A stretch of DNA of 5,862 nucleotides from Bacillota bacterium. Its GTDB lineage: Bacteria > Bacillota > Bacilli > Bacillales_B > DSM-18226. Of this stretch, positions 5,780 to 5,862 are shown piece after piece. Numbering within the stretch: position 1 is the first letter of the stretch; the number at the start of each line of letters is the position of its first letter. Position numbers and translations under genes: made by a program. The notes under the pieces were generated by a model that saw only the letters and a program-made list of their open reading frames with translations, was not told the origin of the DNA and did not search any database. Where the stretch lies: NCBI GenBank assembly GCA_030705665.1, contig JAUZQA010000279.1:1-5862 (forward strand), given 5' to 3'.

Positions 5780-5815
5780 AAAAGGCAGCTCTTCTTTTTC
5801 GAAAAGCTGCCTTTT
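5780..5815. terminator. Bidirectional terminator after the monooxygenase gene
   Basis: AAAAGGCAGCT (5780-5790) pairs perfectly with AGCTGCCTTTT (5805-5815), an 11-bp stem with a 14-nt pyrimidine-rich loop. T-rich DNA follows on the plus strand (CTTTTAACTAATTTTTAATTTT), and TTTTTAC follows on the minus strand. It closes the monooxygenase gene ending at 5763 and would also serve a convergent gene entering from the right edge. Confidence 0.85.
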
Positions 5816-5835
5816 AACTAATTTTTAATTTTCTC

Positions 5836-5862
5836 TTATTTTTTCAAAGGTATCTCGAAGAA
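5836..5862 (-). CDS. Possible C-terminal end of a convergent gene
   Basis: Reading minus strand from the right edge, eight codons encode FFEIPLKK followed by TAA at 5838-5836, 20 bases before a bidirectional hairpin. The spacing and the alternation of hydrophobic residues ending in lysines suit the tail of a real protein, but a 27-base fragment cannot be identified and may be chance. Confidence 0.3.
   Translation of the reverse strand, partial: FFEIPLKK

Noticed and set aside
1..5862. Mobile element, CRISPR array, toxin-antitoxin or defence system
   Set aside because: No repeat-spacer pattern, transposase, integrase, nuclease or toxin-like gene is seen. All gene spaces are short and occupied by promoters, terminators or the riboswitch.

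Overview
The window comes from a low-GC, endospore-forming member of the Bacillales (Bacillus-like). Evidence: AT-rich DNA, AAGGAGG-type ribosome binding sites, a TTG start, a preQ1-I riboswitch in front of queC as in Bacillus, and a recognisable racA, the sporulation gene for chromosome anchoring. It looks like ordinary chromosome. I see no transposase, phage gene, CRISPR array, rRNA or tRNA.

Layout. Positions 1-639 (minus strand) hold the 5' part of queC with its full leader: an extended -10 promoter, a preQ1-I aptamer, and mutually exclusive antiterminator and terminator hairpins. The rest of queC, and probably further queuosine genes, lies beyond the left edge. A perfect 38-bp palindrome (674-711) then separates this unit from a 46-residue Cys4 protein of unknown role (727-867, minus). 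A Cof-type HAD-IIB phosphatase (1120-1908, plus) and an EamA-type drug/metabolite transporter (2008-2844, minus) converge on a shared hairpin terminator.

Positions 2845-3076 are a divergent promoter region. From it a two-gene plus-strand unit runs rightward: a 301-residue protein with a MerR-like HTH and long coiled coils (3077-3982), then racA (4052-4567), closed by a strong terminator. A good candidate sigma-H promoter lies ahead of the pair. Both proteins share one architecture: N-terminal MerR-like DNA-binding domain, coiled coil, and a short basic tail ending in aromatic or hydrophobic residues. The first could therefore be a partner or counterpart of RacA in nucleoid organisation or polar anchoring. 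This is the most interesting part of the window, and the functional link is inference.

A luciferase-like flavin-dependent monooxygenase (4729-5763, plus) follows with its own promoter and terminator. The last 27 bases may be the C-terminal end of a convergent minus-strand gene. Several starts were moved from the longest reading frame to sites supported by a ribosome binding site and by family alignment: the small Cys4 protein, racA (TTG) and the monooxygenase.
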